Assembly (NCBI GenBank): GCA_002633025.1
Contig: NMRB01000833.1
Coordinates: 37,665-101,664, forward strand
DNA from: Notospermus geniculatus
Lineage: Eukaryota; Nemertea; Pilidiophora; Heteronemertea; Lineidae
DNA length: 64,000 bases
Direction of reading: 5' to 3'
The notes under the pieces were generated by a model, which ran no database searches, was not told where the DNA came from, and saw nothing but the letters and a program-made list of their open reading frames with translations. How positions within the stretch are numbered: the first letter of the stretch is position 1; every line of letters begins with the position of its first letter. Shown in pieces: positions 9,043-19,890 of this stretch. The position numbers and the translations under genes are program-made.

Positions 9043-10063
9043 CTACTCGCGAATTATCTCCATCAGCATATCCGAGTCCTCACTTGACATGTAGTCCAGC
9101 TGGTGTTTCACTTCTAAACTAAAGGGTTTATCTAGCATGTCCCTTTCACTGTCGTCGAAATGCATTACATGCCTCCAAAACATGTTCGACCGCCGATATA
9201 ATTTCTGAAAGAAAATGCGAAATTATCAACCTTCAGAACTGTGATGCAAGCCCCTTTATCACCCACATTTCATTTTCACACAAATTCTTAAAAAATAACT
9301 GATCGCATCATGTTATGTCCCCCTATGTTTGCTTTGTGAGCTTCCTGTGCTTTTCTGCCCTGTTTTGCCTTGGATGTTTTGAAGTATGACACCACTGCAG
9401 CTGGAAGGAAATTTGGTACATTATCGTTGTGTTCTTGAACTGCGTGAAAAAATCCTACAGATTCTAGGCATTTCAAAAGTAGGCATGGATTTATACCTTC
9501 TTAATCATGCTAGGACTCGGGCAAAAACTCATAAAATGGGGGGCTGGGGAAAAGGGACTACGGGACTGTGGTAGAAAATATAACTGCCTCCTGTGGACAC
9601 CATTTTTGACCATCCTACTTGTACAGGTTACTTAAAGCGAATCGACAGTCGTTTTGTAAACAGAAGGATGATGTTTGTAAACATTGCCCTCACAGCCAAT
9701 CAGAATGCAGGAAATGAGTGTTTGTAAACAAAAATTCGTCCCCTTTTGCATTCAAATTTTTTGGCTGACAAAATCGCTTTAAGGCGCCGCTCCACGTAAC
9801 AGTTTTCTATCGAAAGTTTGCTGTCAGATAGTCAATTACTGCTCTCAGATAGTAACAACTGCTGTCATACAGTACTGTGTGCAGCAGTTATTGCTGTCTG
9901 AGAGCAGTAATTGACTATCTGACAGCAAACTTTCGATAGAAAACTGTCACGTAGAGCGGGGCCTTTACCCTTTATATTTTCCTTCCTCCATTGGCCCGGA
10001 TACAAGGCAGCAACTTGTTTCACCACTGCTGTGATTGCCCTTCCGTTTTGTTCATCTTTCATA
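9043..10063 (-). CDS. Candidate three-exon 3' end of an unrecognised gene
   Basis: Read on the minus strand, exon A (10063-9969) follows acceptor TTATTCTTTCAG and ends at donor GTAAAG. It encodes MKDEQNGRAITAVVKQ... and leaves one base of the next codon. Exon B (9439-9300) follows acceptor TTTTTTCACGCAG and supplies the missing two bases, then an open frame (EHNDNVPNFLPAAVVSYF, then a basic QGRKAQEAHK). Exon C (9204-9043) follows acceptor TTTTCTTTCAG, is in phase, and ends at a TAG after an acidic tail (SSEDSDMLMEIIRE). Phases agree at both joins, which is unlikely by chance, though the donor of exon B (GTTATT) is weak. The A-B intron carries the fold-back element at 9781-9965. Upstream exons would lie beyond 10070; I could not place them. 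The family is not recognised, and it may be a host gene or a transposon-borne gene. Confidence 0.42.
9781..9965. mobile_element. MITE with ~78-bp near-perfect inverted arms
   Basis: AAGGCGCCGCTCCACGTAAC onward at 9781 matches inverted to the end at 9965 (GTGACAGTTTTC, CTGTCAGATAGTCAATTAC and so on). The loop is about 25 bases. TTTA occurs on both edges. It sits three bases inside the candidate intron donor of the minus-strand gene. Confidence 0.88.
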
Positions 10064-10336
10064 CTGAAAGAATAAGACAATATTTTACATAATGATTATA
10101 CAATAAGACTGATGTACCGTGTACAAACATAATGTTTACCTCTCGGCTGAAGGAGATAAACCAAACCTTACAAGTCAATGAATTAAAAGTCACCATCAGA
10201 AATTCTGTATCTTATGTACCGGTATGTTATCCCAACACTTGCGCCTGATTGCGAGGACCACTGAGGTGGCCCACGGACCGCCTCTTAAAATCTTCTGCAC
10301 ATGTTAAGCTGACTGGCCTGTACTTCTTGGCCCGGG
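10064..10336. other. No gene recognised
   Basis: Probable intron or 5' sequence of the minus-strand candidate gene. Nothing specific seen. Confidence 0.35.
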
Positions 10337-10580
10337 TCTTCTTTCTACTTTAGCTCACCTGGGGTGAGCTATTGTCATGGTGCAGAGTCCGTCGTCGTCG
10401 TCGTCCGTTAGGATGGAGGGCAGGTTTTGTAACCGCTGGGGCCATTGATGGCCACGATTCGGTCCGATTCGATTCTTGGCTTCGCCGCCAGATGGCGGAA
10501 ACCAAAAAACACAAAAAAGCGCAATAACCCCAGGGCCCGTATACATAAAACTCCCCAAGTGATACACTATAGCGTATCCA
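10337..10580. repeat. Fragment of the AGCTCACC...GAGGTGAGCT repeat family
   Basis: AGCTCACCTGGGGTGAGCT is followed by ATTGTCATGGTG and GTCGTCGTCGTCC. This is the same opening as the long repeat at 15703. The unit is truncated after roughly 150-240 bases where the endonuclease relic begins. Confidence 0.65.
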
Positions 10581-10589
10581 GGAACATCG

Positions 10590-11030
10590 AGGCAATATGG
10601 GATTCCGGTTTGGATGAGCACTCCACTCCAATTTATCTCGGGCAAATTCATGTCCCCACAAACAACAGTGGTCTCAATTGGTGACGAAGTTTCCTTCGGA
10701 GATCATGGTGTTGAAGTGCTTGTTTTCAGATGTCGTACTGCTAGGGCTACGATAGACACATTCAAAGCGTACAGGTTTGGAGTAAGTGTCCCAAATATCC
10801 ATCCAGAGTGCATGTGGTGGTTTGGATCACTTGAAAGTGTGTCAATATAAACACCAATTTTTGCACAGACTGCCACCCCTCTTCCAGATCTGTCTAAATT
10901 GTGCACGGGGGCTTGATACCCTGGGATGGAAGTTTTTTTCTGTTTCAAAGGATGTCTGGATTTTTTTGGCTTGACTTCAGTGATTGCAACAACATCAGGT
11001 TGATGTTCATGCAGTACTACTAACAATTCA
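10590..11030 (-). pseudogene. Non-LTR retrotransposon AP-endonuclease domain relic
   Basis: The translation on the minus strand gives QPDVVAITEVKPKKSR, then GYQAPVHNLDRSGRGVAV, and after a frameshift near 10700 CGDMNLPEINWSG. These correspond to the TEvKPK and GDFNLPeIdW blocks of the exonuclease-endonuclease-phosphatase domain in CR1/Jockey-like ORF2 proteins. The relic stops at about 10600 where an unrelated repeat begins, so the reverse transcriptase is missing. Confidence 0.8.
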
Positions 11031-11716
11031 TTAATTTTGTTTGGCAGAGAATCCGCATTTGAATATTAATAGGCTCAGGAAATTCATCTGAATTATCTAC
11101 AGGCATGTCAGGTTCTGTTTTACTTACTGTCACCCCCGACTTGGGTCTTTTCGAAACGTCTTCTTCTTGACAAGCTTGTTATCCCAAATGATGTACTCAC
11201 CTTCTCCGGCTTCCTTCTCTCCGCTTTGGGCTTCGATGCTTGAACTGATCTCGCTCCATTTTCCATCTGTCTGGTGCCATACTAAAGTTGAGATTTTTTT
11301 TATCTTGAGCCATGTCTGAAGTGGTACATTACCTTGGATTTATCGTCCACTGACGATAATACTAATTTAATTGGTCTCGGATTCACCTGGTCTGGGGTTG
11401 GCTCACCTATTCGAGTAGGCCTATGAGACATGACACTTACCGGTGGGGAGGGGTGCAACCAGTGACTTGAGGTGGGGCCGCATCGTGTTTATTGTCATCT
11501 ATTGATAGCTTTTCATTGCCTCCGCAATCTTTCCACCGTCTCGATTTTTTCGGGGTTCTTTTCCACCGGTATATTGTACAGAATAGAGCTTGCTTCACCT
11601 CAGCTTTTATGGTCCGATTTATGTCAGCAAGTTGTGTGTTGATGTGTGAGCGGAGTTCCGAAAAACGCTTGTCCTGTTCTATGTTCATCTGTTGGAACAT
11701 TTTCGTAATGTCCTGA
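11031..11716 (-). pseudogene. Possible ORF1 remnant upstream of the endonuclease relic
   Basis: On the minus strand the short frame starting near 11700 (MNIEQDKRFSELRSHINTQL...) has coiled-coil character. The following sequence contains Lys-rich and Pro/Asp-rich bits before the endonuclease start. Position and orientation suit the ORF1 region of the same non-LTR element, but no diagnostic domain (RRM, zinc knuckle, PHD) is visible. Confidence 0.3.
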
Positions 11717-11759
11717 AGGAGATTTATGTTTACAAGTGATACATCCCACAGGTCTGCAG

Positions 11760-12185
11760 ACCCTGAATGGCCTTCTAAAAAGTTGGGTGCTTGTGTGCTC
11801 GATTACGTTACTGAACTTGTTATTCCACGATTCACATACGTTATTTGTGCGAAGATCTCCATTCAAAGTTGCTTTGTTAACGTTCCATATTTTTGGCAGA
11901 AAAATGGGAGGGACTCTACGCAGCCTGGTTGCATCGCCTGCTTCCCGAACATTTCTGTATGTCCCGGAAACGTAAGTCTTGTCGAAGTACTCCAGCATGT
12001 TCTGTGCTGCTTAAGGTGCGACTTGGCGAAGTAGAGCCATCCCTGCCTCGACGTCAGCTGGTAGGAATGCAAGTCCGTAAAGCATCCTACAAAAGGGATG
12101 GAAATCCTCGTTCTCTAGCCGACAAACCAAGTTCTTGTGTTTTCCGCCATGTATGATTGAAAAACTGAAAGGATCGCAAAATTAC
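11760..12185 (-). pseudogene. MULE-type transposase C-terminal relic (copy 1)
   Basis: On the minus strand, blocks read TWRKTQELGLS, then one frame over YGLAFLPADVEAGM, then EYFDKTYVSGTY, FLPKIWNVNKAT and LRTNNVCESWNNKF. WRKxQELGL, LAFLP and RTNN.E.WN are conserved in the C-terminal half of a Mutator-like transposase family widespread in animals. The DFE part of the catalytic domain is not visible here. A frameshift lies near 12100 and a stop near 12010. A CTTTCAG acceptor-like sequence precedes the first block, so a spliced gene structure is possible. The relic ends near 11765, next to unrelated sequence. Confidence 0.75.
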
Positions 12186-13700
12186 TGATAATGTACCGTA
12201 AGTTTTATGTAAAAATCTAAAGTTTGAAGAGGGTCTGTTGAAACTGTTCATTTGGCTGACGCATGCGCAGACGAATCCCTTTTTTAATCCTCCAATTTCT
12301 CTCTTCAAGCTCTCATTAACGTCAAATCGGGACTGCGCTCTGTGAGGAGAACAAAGTTGCATGACTTAGACCTATATTCCAACGAAGTTACTTGCGGCTT
12401 TCCATGCAATTTGGACATGACACATGAGTTAAATTTGACAGTTTGAAGCATATTAGTGTTATGTCCTCAGAAAATCGCAGGACAAAATCGTAAACCATTA
12501 AGACTGCAATAATTAATCTATAGGTATAATTATTTGTAATTTATGTCAACTCATTTTCAAAGCTAAGTAATTCTTCCCTGGGAAAATCCATTCACTAATC
12601 AATTATTCGCATTAGCCTAGTTGCGTTATCACATCAACGAAAAATACTTATAATCTTACCTATTTGGTGTTGAAAATCTTCGAAATGTGCTTGATGACTG
12701 AGGATTAAAGTCGAAGACATTACTTTCATCAACATCAAGGCACAGCGCAGAACTGTTTGAGGAAGACTCCATTTTTCGTGTGTTATTTCCAGTATCCAGT
12801 ATTAATTCCTTCATGATCAGGAGTATAGAATTTTACCATGGACCGACTGAGTGATCTACTACGTTTTTGCCAAGATCAATGCTCAGTTACGTCTTCAATT
12901 CGGTATCCAAGCTGCCAAATGGCACAAACGCATGGAACTGTTATTGTGTGAATCAGTTCTTCAAAATGTACAGTTGTTTGAGTTAAAACTGGTGAGATCA
13001 ATTATATCTGTTCTAATAGGCGCTAGTATTGTTTGTCACATGTCACAAGCCGAATGTAACCGGTACTCAAAATCATAGCCAGCTTGTGGTTATTTGTTTG
13101 TGCAGAAGCGACACGTTTCCAGTGGGATGTCCAAAGGTTTAATCAACGAATGTTGCTGCCTTTCAATTTCTTACAATTCTGTAGAAAAGTTTTGTTTCCC
13201 ATCTGGTGAACTGGACGATGATAGCTTACCGTTTGTGACTTTCCCCTCCTTCTGAGCACGATTTACATCTTCGGGATTGTCTGTTATGTCGGGTGCTGCT
13301 TAGTGGGGTGGAAGGGGGTACATAACCCCACATCATCCCATATAGGTCATGTCATGAAATCAAAGCGAAATCAAACCCCTCACCTTTGAAATCCACATAC
13401 AGCCATCCCGGCCGCGCCTGACTAACGGGACTTTGAAATTAAGTTATCAGTGCCAAATGAGAGTCATAATCAGTAATTAGGCCAAAATAACTGCACAAAT
13501 TGTAAATCTATATTATAATTGACGGTGGCGCTTTAACTTCGAACACGAACTCCTCCGTGGTTTCTGATCGAAATGGCACCATTTTCACAGGAAGTGTTGA
13601 AAATGACATGGGGGTGGCCCTTAAGCCGGTGGCATTACATTTTTTTACCCTGAAGCGAATAAAATGCAGGAAGAAACTTCCAATGATTTGCAATGCCCAC
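12186..13700. other. No gene or clear repeat recognised
   Basis: AT-rich in its first half. Short frames only, without motifs. A GGGGTGGAAGGGGG run lies near 13300. Confidence 0.45.
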
Positions 13701-13703
13701 TAG

Positions 13704-13776
13704 CCTGGTTTCGCTGGTCACTGTGTAGATGGCGCTGCGTACGCAACACCATCTACACGGTGGCCGACGGAATCAG
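13704..13776. mobile_element. Short hairpin MITE
   Basis: CCTGGTTTCGCTGGTCACTG at 13704 pairs with its imperfect complement ending at 13776. The centre is TGCGTACGCA. The full hairpin is about 73 bases, with TAG/TA at its edges. Confidence 0.7.
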
Positions 13777-14085
13777 GTATAATGCATTGTCTTCAACCAG
13801 GCAGGGTGATCAGAAAATAGGAACTTCAACACATAAAACTGCTGCCATCAGCTTCCCATAGGCCTAGATTATTGTCCGAGGAGTTGGCCCCCACTAAACA
13901 TTTTCCTCCCACACAGAGACGTCCAGCAAAATGCCATCCTCTGGCCACATGCATCCTGTGAATGTGCTCGCCACGGGTACCATGCTAGTAAATGTAAATA
14001 CTGCATAAATTGTAAATGGTAAATTTTGTTCCTTTTGGAAGAATCAAACTTAAAAACCTTATAAAGCGTTTGATTTTTAAAGTAG

Positions 14086-14870
14086 GCCTAATGGGATGGA
14101 CCTACGGGCAAATGATTATTGCGGGTGCTTGGTCCTCCTTGGACTAGTCTCCCGCCCTACTGGGAGATCTTGCCCTCCAATGATGCCCGGAAAAAAATAT
14201 CTTCGGGATTAATCAACACATCTAAGCTGTCCTTTCGGAATGAAAGCACACGTTTCTTACACTGGTCCTCGTAGTCATCATTTTGATCAAAGCCAAAACG
14301 TCTAATATTCTGCCGGCGGTTGTGCGCTTTTATTTCGTCTTATCTTATTTGCCAAAACTTCGTTCGCCATTTTCGATTTGTTAAGTTCTACTGTATTTTC
14401 ACTATTCAGCTCTTTTAGTAATTGGATTTGTTCACTGTTTACGTGTATACTGTCTAATCGGACCCCGAACGAATTCTTCATTTCAAACAAGTCGTGCCGC
14501 ATCCTCATGCATGTGCAATTTGTTTAAGGTTGTGAATTGCCTGTTGTATTTCCAAGAAAGGGTCTACTGCAACAGCAGAGGGGCTTAATATAGTCGAGCA
14601 ATGGTCAGAGGGTAATTCATGCAAGTTTGAATATTTGTTATGGAGTGAGTTTATGACATTCCTGGTTGCTCTGTTTCTTCTGTTAAAATAATTGTTGAGA
14701 AAATTTCAGTTTTTAAAGAGTCCCAGCTCTGAAGGGTTAAAATAAAACCAGTCATCTTTTCATTCCATAGTTCCGTAAAGGTTAGATCCCTGATTCCTTT
14801 AGGACGGAGTTATTGAGATTCCAATTAATAACCCGGTTCCAAAGGAACCACAAAGTAAGGCACAAAAATC
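14086..14870. repeat. Dispersed repeat R1, copy A
   Basis: Two blocks recur in the same order at 18783-19020: GGGATGGACC...GACTAGTCTCC...GATGCCC (14086-14190) and AAAGAGTCCCAGCTC...TTCCGTAAAGGTT (14716-14830). The opening also recurs at 19614-19890. Copy A is the longest, and between the blocks it carries an ORF1-like frame on the minus strand. Confidence 0.7.
14205..14508 (-). pseudogene. Coiled-coil ORF1-like fragment of a non-LTR element
   Basis: The minus-strand frame has a coiled-coil-like stretch (heptad Leu/Ile in SIHVNSEQIQLLKELNSENT). One frame over, it continues as NRRQNIRRFGFDQNDDYEDQ, which resembles the start of an L1/Tx1-type ORF1 RNA-binding domain (RRxNIRxxGxxE). It lies inside repeat R1, so R1 may be the ORF1 part of a non-LTR element. 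The assignment is tentative. Confidence 0.4.
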
Positions 14871-14890
14871 GACACATAAAATGATATAAT

Positions 14891-15027
14891 ACAAGAAGTC
14901 GTCTTCCAGAGGTTTGCAAATTTTCGACCCTAACCGGGGTCTTCCTCAGGCAGGAAAGTGCCAGCCTGAAGAAGACCCCGGTTGGGGTCGAAAATTTGCC
15001 AACCTCTGAGAGACGACGACTTCTTGT
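14891..15027. repeat. Inverted repeat with GACCCCGGTTGGGGTC cores
   Basis: ACAAGAAGTCGTC (14891) through GGTCTTCCTCAGGC pairs with GCCTGAAGAAGACC through GACGACTTCTTGT (ending 15027), leaving a loop of about 15 bases. Each arm carries the sub-hairpin GACCCC-GGTT-GGGGTC flanked by CCTGAAGAA and GAAAAT. The same module is at 8333-8365. Confidence 0.8.
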
Positions 15028-15045
15028 AGGAAGAGTGTAAATAGA

Positions 15046-16965
15046 TATATCGGGTGGGGCAGAAAAACGTTCCCAACTTAAAGGATTAATAAATTTCTTT
15101 GTAATTAACGTATGACATTGCCACTTGACAGGGACCAAGAAACAGAAAATCTGAGATAATTCGCCAAATCTCATTCATCTAGCTGAAAAACTTCCTGAAT
15201 TATGACAAAAAGTATCACACTGTCTGAACAAAGCAATATCGAAAGTAAATCGAAAAACGTCATTTAAAGAGGTGATAGATTGGCCCTCCATTTTGTTGAA
15301 AAACGCCCCTCAGACGCTTTTCCATGATGCTATACCTTTCTAAATTCCCGTACGACATATGCCCCTCCCGTACGATATGTATCCGCCCCTGACCACCCTT
15401 TTCCAACAAAACATGATTTGATTAACTTAATCAAATTGTGTTCTGTGGAAAAACTCCTTTCTGCAGTGCTGAAAACCATGTTATTGTTAAACAAGCAAGA
15501 TGCCCATTCAACTCAGAACAAAATTTTTGGTTTTGCCATGGCATGATGTGTCTAGACATCACAAAGAGCAGAAAAACACGGCAACAAGGTAAAGACTAGT
15601 GCCCTCCGTACGACATTTGACAATGTTTGATTGACATGCATCATTTGCAGGTGACTTACACTGTGCTGGATATTGCATTTTTCAGACAGTGTGCTACTTT
15701 TTAGCTCACCTCTGTGAGGTGAGCTTCTCTCATGGTGTGTCGTCCGTCGTCCGTCGTCGTCCGTCGTCGTCGTCGTCCGTCGTCGTTAACAGGGGTGGCA
15801 CGTTTCTAAACCGCTTGGGTTACAAACTTGAAATTTGGTGTACAGGTACCCTATGGTAAAAACTATCTCTGGACCGAAACTTAGCGCTGCCGCTTGTACA
15901 CTCTGGCCTGTAGGGGGCGCTTTGTGAAAACCTTCTTTTGGCCGTATCTCCTGAACGCTGTTAGCTAGAACCACGAAACTTTTATGGTGGGTTCCTCTGA
16001 TGAGACTTCATCACATAAATCCCGGGTTTTTGATTTGACCTACTTTTCAAGGTCATAGAGGTCGAAGTTCAAAATTCACTGTTTGGTGGCACATTTCATG
16101 GCTATTTGACATAGAGTGTTGTGATTTGGTATGAAGATATATCTAGGCACCCTGCACAAATGCACCAAATTTCAACCCGATCGGACTTCAAATATGGCCG
16201 CCAGGAAGCCATCTTGAAAAATGGACTTTGACCCACATTTTATAAATAGGAGTAGGTAGGATGTTTTAACCTTGTCAAACTATGTATCTAGGTACCATAT
16301 AAATATATGGTAAATTTCAGTCAGATTCGACGTCAAATATGGCCGCCAGGGAGCCATCTTGAAAAATGGACTTCGACCCACACCTCATAAATAGTGGTAG
16401 CTAGGATGCTTTAACCGTGCCTAAATATGTGTCTTGGTACTGTCTACTTATATGCCAAATTTTGGTTCGATTGGACTTCAACATGGCTGCCAGGCGGCCA
16501 TCTTGAAAAATTGACTTTGGCCATGTCTCACCGGTAGTAAATGTTACGATGTTTCAATGTTGTCTAAATATCTATGCAAGTATCCTGTACATTCCTGCTA
16601 AAATTTCAGTCCCAACGAACGTCACGTGTGGCCACCAGGTGGCCATCTTGAAAAATTGAATTTTGACATCTGTGACCTAGGCAGGAAAGTACCGGTACTT
16701 CTTGGTGTGTTCAGCTTTATCCTATTTGTCCTGATCCTTTATCATGAGAGTCACAGTACGGAGACTTATCACAGAGGTGAGCACAATGGCCCTGGCCATT
16801 TCATTGTCATAATTTAGGAAGTTCGCTAGTTAGATGAATGAGATTTGGCAAATTACCTCAGATTGCCACTTGGCAGGGACCAAGAAACACGCAATGTCAT
16901 ACGTTAATTGTACAGAAATTTATTAACCCTTAAAATTCGGAACGTTTTTTTAATCACCCGATATA
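15046..16965. mobile_element. ~1.9-kb TIR element (TATATCGGGTG ends) carrying repeat R2
   Basis: The left segment 15046-15190 (TATATCGGGTG..., AACGTATGACATTGCC, GGGACCAAGAAAC, CCAAATCTCATTCATCTA) recurs inverted at 16810-16965. The inverted arms are roughly 150 bases with moderate divergence. The interior is a spacer (15190-15700) and a full copy of R2. No transposase is visible, so it would be non-autonomous. Confidence 0.75.
15703..16810 (+). repeat. Dispersed repeat R2, copy 1, with ~145-bp internal units
   Basis: It opens with AGCTCACCTCTGTGAGGTGAGC and a (CGT)n-rich run, then a non-coding body from 15788. Four internal units near 16165, 16313, 16455 and 16600 each hold AAATTTC...GGCCGCCAGG...GCCATCTTGAAAAAT, spaced 142-148 bases. 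It ends at CAGAGGTGAGCACAATGG. A second copy is at 45161-46949. No open frame is conserved between the copies, so it is probably a non-coding repeat. Confidence 0.88.
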
Positions 16966-17470
16966 ATGTAAATCTACCTAATATATAGATACCTTGCCAA
17001 AGTCGGCCATTTTTTCCCAGAGGGAAAACACTGAATGTTCAGTGAATCTACACAATAGTAATTCAGAAAAGAAAAACACATACTTTTATTGCTTAACCAA
17101 CCTTGGGTCCAGGGTCTCCAGGTTTATGAATCATCATGTTTCACACTGTGGGATAGGAGCTGGAAACCTGGAGCTGAGGTTTGTCTAAACAGGGCATAAT
17201 AAAAGTCTTTTAAAATGTTTTGTGTGAAATATCTTCACAAACTTCGGCCTGGGCACATTGCATCACATATGTAGCATTGCTGAGCAGGTGTTCATTTTGG
17301 AACTTTTCATGCAAGTTTTGTGTAATTGCAAGTTTTAAAACATGCTGTACACCAATGGTGTACATTCACTGTACATTCAGTGTTTGTTATTACCCTCTGG
17401 GAAAAATGGCCGACTTTGGCAAGGTATCGAATCGATACAATGTATAAATTAAGGGGATGGACCGGACATA
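16966..17470. other. Inverted segment pair, no gene
   Basis: ATACCTTGCCAAAGTCGGCCATTTTTCCCAGAGGG-type sequence near 16990 recurs inverted near 17390-17425, so the stretch 16990-17425 looks like one more fold-back or MITE. Nothing coding. Confidence 0.6.
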
Positions 17471-18781
17471 CAGTCGGTGTCAAAAGTTTACATACACCTT
17501 GGTCAAAAACCTTCATCTCAAATTTTCAAATGGTTTTACTTTTTTCATGGGGAATTATACTTCAGATGTCTACTTTATTTTCTTGCAACATACATTGATT
17601 TCAGAATTATGTAACAGGCTCCTCATTAGGCCAAATTGCCAGCCAGTTGAGGGTACCCAGGGCTTCCGTTCAGATCATCATCAGGAAGTACAAGTACCTC
17701 GGGATCACATTGACCAAGCCAAGGAGCGAAAGAAACAGGAAACTGACCCCCAAAACGAAGAGACACTGGTGCAAATAAATCAACCACAGGTCACCGCCGC
17801 AAGGATCTCCAAGGTGCAGGATTGAATGGGTCATGGTCTACGGTGAAGTGTGTTCTACATCGACGTGGACTGAAGTGGTACCCCGCAAGGAAGAACCCAC
17901 TGCTCAAAGATCGCCACAAAAAAATCAAGTGAGAAGTTTGGAAAGGAGCATCAATACAAAGAACCGGCATTCTGGAGGAAGATTCTGTGGTCTGACGAAA
18001 TGAAAATGCAGTTTTTTGGTCGTAATGACCAGAAGTATGTCTGGCGTGAACAGGGCGAGGCCTTAAACCCAAAGAGCACCATTCCGACCGTCAAGCACGG
18101 TGGTGGCAGCATCACGCTTAGGGGCTGCTTTGCTGCATCCGGCACGGGAAGACTCCAGAAGGTCAATGGGATCAAGAAGAATGAGGATTACGTCACGATT
18201 CTTGATGACAACGTCAAGGCCTCTGATAAATCGTTGAAGCTTGGGCGCGATTGAATCATTCAACAAGACAACAATCCTAAGCACATAGCAAAGTAGTCAA
18301 CAAATGGCCCGAAGACAACGAGGGGAAGATTTTAGAGTGACGTTTGTGAAGTCCGGACTAAAATCCAATCGAACACGTTTTGGACTGATCTTAAGAGACG
18401 AGTCAGAGCACGAAAGCAACAAATTTGACTGAGTTACATACATGTATAACTACATGCACTGTCAGGAGGAATGGGCCCAACTTCCCCAACAGTATTGGGC
18501 GACACTTGCAGTCCGAGTCAGGTTCTGGCAGTAAAAGTCAATGCTACCAAGTACTGGTGTATAGTGTACGTAAACTTTTGAACCACTGTTTTTTCTGGGA
18601 AATAACGAACTATGTTACATGATCCTGAAATAAAGAAACTGTAATCAATGAATGCAGCAAAAGTAGACATCTTGAGTATAATTTCCCTAAGAAAAAAGTA
18701 TTTGTTAGAACAATAAAACCTTGTGAAAACTTGAGTTGAATGTTTTTGACCAAGGTGTATGTAAACTTCTGACCTCATCTG
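17471..18781 (+). pseudogene. Tc1/mariner-type transposon with degraded transposase
   Basis: Inverted termini CAGTCGGTGTCAAAAG (17471) and CTTCTGACCTCATCTG (ending 18781) are flanked by TA on both sides. They continue inward with TTTACATACACCTTGGTCAAAAAC, the classic Tc1 animal terminus. In between, transposase blocks can be read across several frames: a helix-turn-helix part (near 17640-17720), LWSDE with the first catalytic Asp (17985-17999), YVWRE, GGGSITLRGCF (18100-18130) and the second catalytic block QDNNPKH (18264-18284). Multiple frameshifts and stops make it inactive. Length (1311 bp) is normal for the family. It is inserted in repeat R1. Confidence 0.92.
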
Positions 18782-18782
18782 T

Positions 18783-19065
18783 ATGATTACCTACGGGTGC
18801 TCAGTCAATATTTGACTAGTCTCCCCATCCTCTTTGGAGAACTATCTGTAGTATGATGCCCTTAAAAACAAAACAAAAGGAACAATTTTGAAAGAGTCCC
18901 AGCTCAAAAACATGTCGAGAATCACCATTCATCTTTTCGTTCCATAATTCCGTAAAGGTTGGATTCCTGATTAGGCTACTTCAGGAGGGAGATGTTGAGT
19001 TTCCAATAACGAGGTCCCAAAGGAATAGTGTAAATTCAGATAAACATAACGTAAATAGGCCTATA
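18783..19065. repeat. Repeat R1, copy B (continues from before 17470)
   Basis: TGATTACCTACGGGTGCTCAGTCAATATTTGAC onward matches copy C at 19631, and AAAGAGTCCCAGCTC...TCCGTAAAGGTT matches copy A at 14716. The segment GGGGATGGACCGGACA lies just left of the Tc1 insertion, so Tc1 split this copy. Confidence 0.75.
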
Positions 19066-19600
19066 CAGGGTGGTCCATGGACAAGCATACTTCCGCCACC
19101 CTCAGTCCCAAACCACTGGTATGATTGGATAGAGAATCTTTCTAGAAGAAAAATAAGACCACGATATCTCAATTCGGTCCAGTAGTTTTATCTCCAGAGC
19201 CATTTTTGCTAAGCAAAGTCAGTGGTCCTTAGTAACTAACTTACCGTTGAACGGCGAATCCAGTTAGATGTTACGCAACAATGCCAAAGTTTCGTTTTCA
19301 TGTTCTACATGTACCTGTTCTTCATTTTTTGTTTCATCTTTCCAAAGGATATTCCTTTCGTCAGTTACAAGGCTACGCTTTAGTGTAAGCTCTTAATTGT
19401 TCTGTGTGGAACAATTCACCAAGGACCTCGACCTTGCTTTACAAAATAGGGTCCGCAGCTCGAACCACTGGACCAAATCGGGATATCTTGGTGTCCTTTT
19501 TCTTCTAGAACGATTCTCCATTCAATGCCATCAGTAGTTTTGGGCTTTGGGTAGTCATGGTAGTGGAAGTATGCTTGTCAATTTTTTTTGGACCACTTTG
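19066..19600. mobile_element. Non-autonomous mariner-like element (CAGGGTGGTCC ends)
   Basis: CAGGGTGGTCCATGGACAAG at 19066 and its diverged complement ending CCACTTTG at 19600 are flanked by TA. Arms of well over 100 bases match imperfectly (GCATACTTCC, TTCTAGAAGAAAAA, GATATC). There is no transposase. It lies within or next to R1 copies. Confidence 0.8.
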
Positions 19601-19602
19601 TA

Positions 19603-19890
19603 TATAAATAAAGGGGATGGACCGGGCATATGATTACGTACGGGTGCTCAGTCAATAGGGAGGTTTCGAAATCAAACGATAAACGTAAACGTTAACGACA
19701 ACTTCATTTTTGTACCGAAAATGCAATGCAAAATCTGGTCAATGTTGGTATGAAAAATAACGCTGTCGTAAAGTTTTGATTTATCGTTTGATTTCGAAAC
19801 CTCCCCAATATTTGACTTGTCTCATCATCCTCGTTGGAGACCTATCCCTAGTGTGATGCCCTTAAGAAAGAAAAAGGAACAGTGTCACGA
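19603..19890. repeat. Repeat R1, copy C, split by a small MITE
   Basis: GGGGATGGACCGGGCATATGATTAC (19614) matches the flanks of the Tc1 insertion and serves as its empty site. The copy resumes at 19806 (CAATATTTGACTTGTC) after the MITE at 19658-19805. Confidence 0.8.
19658..19805. mobile_element. 148-bp MITE, GGGAGGTTTCGAAATC ends, 5-bp TSD
   Basis: GGGAGGTTTCGAAATCAAAC at 19658 and its complement ending at 19805 are flanked by CAATA on both sides. The uninterrupted copy of the target is at 18801-18815 (CAGTCAATATTTGAC), so the duplication is certain. Confidence 0.92.
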
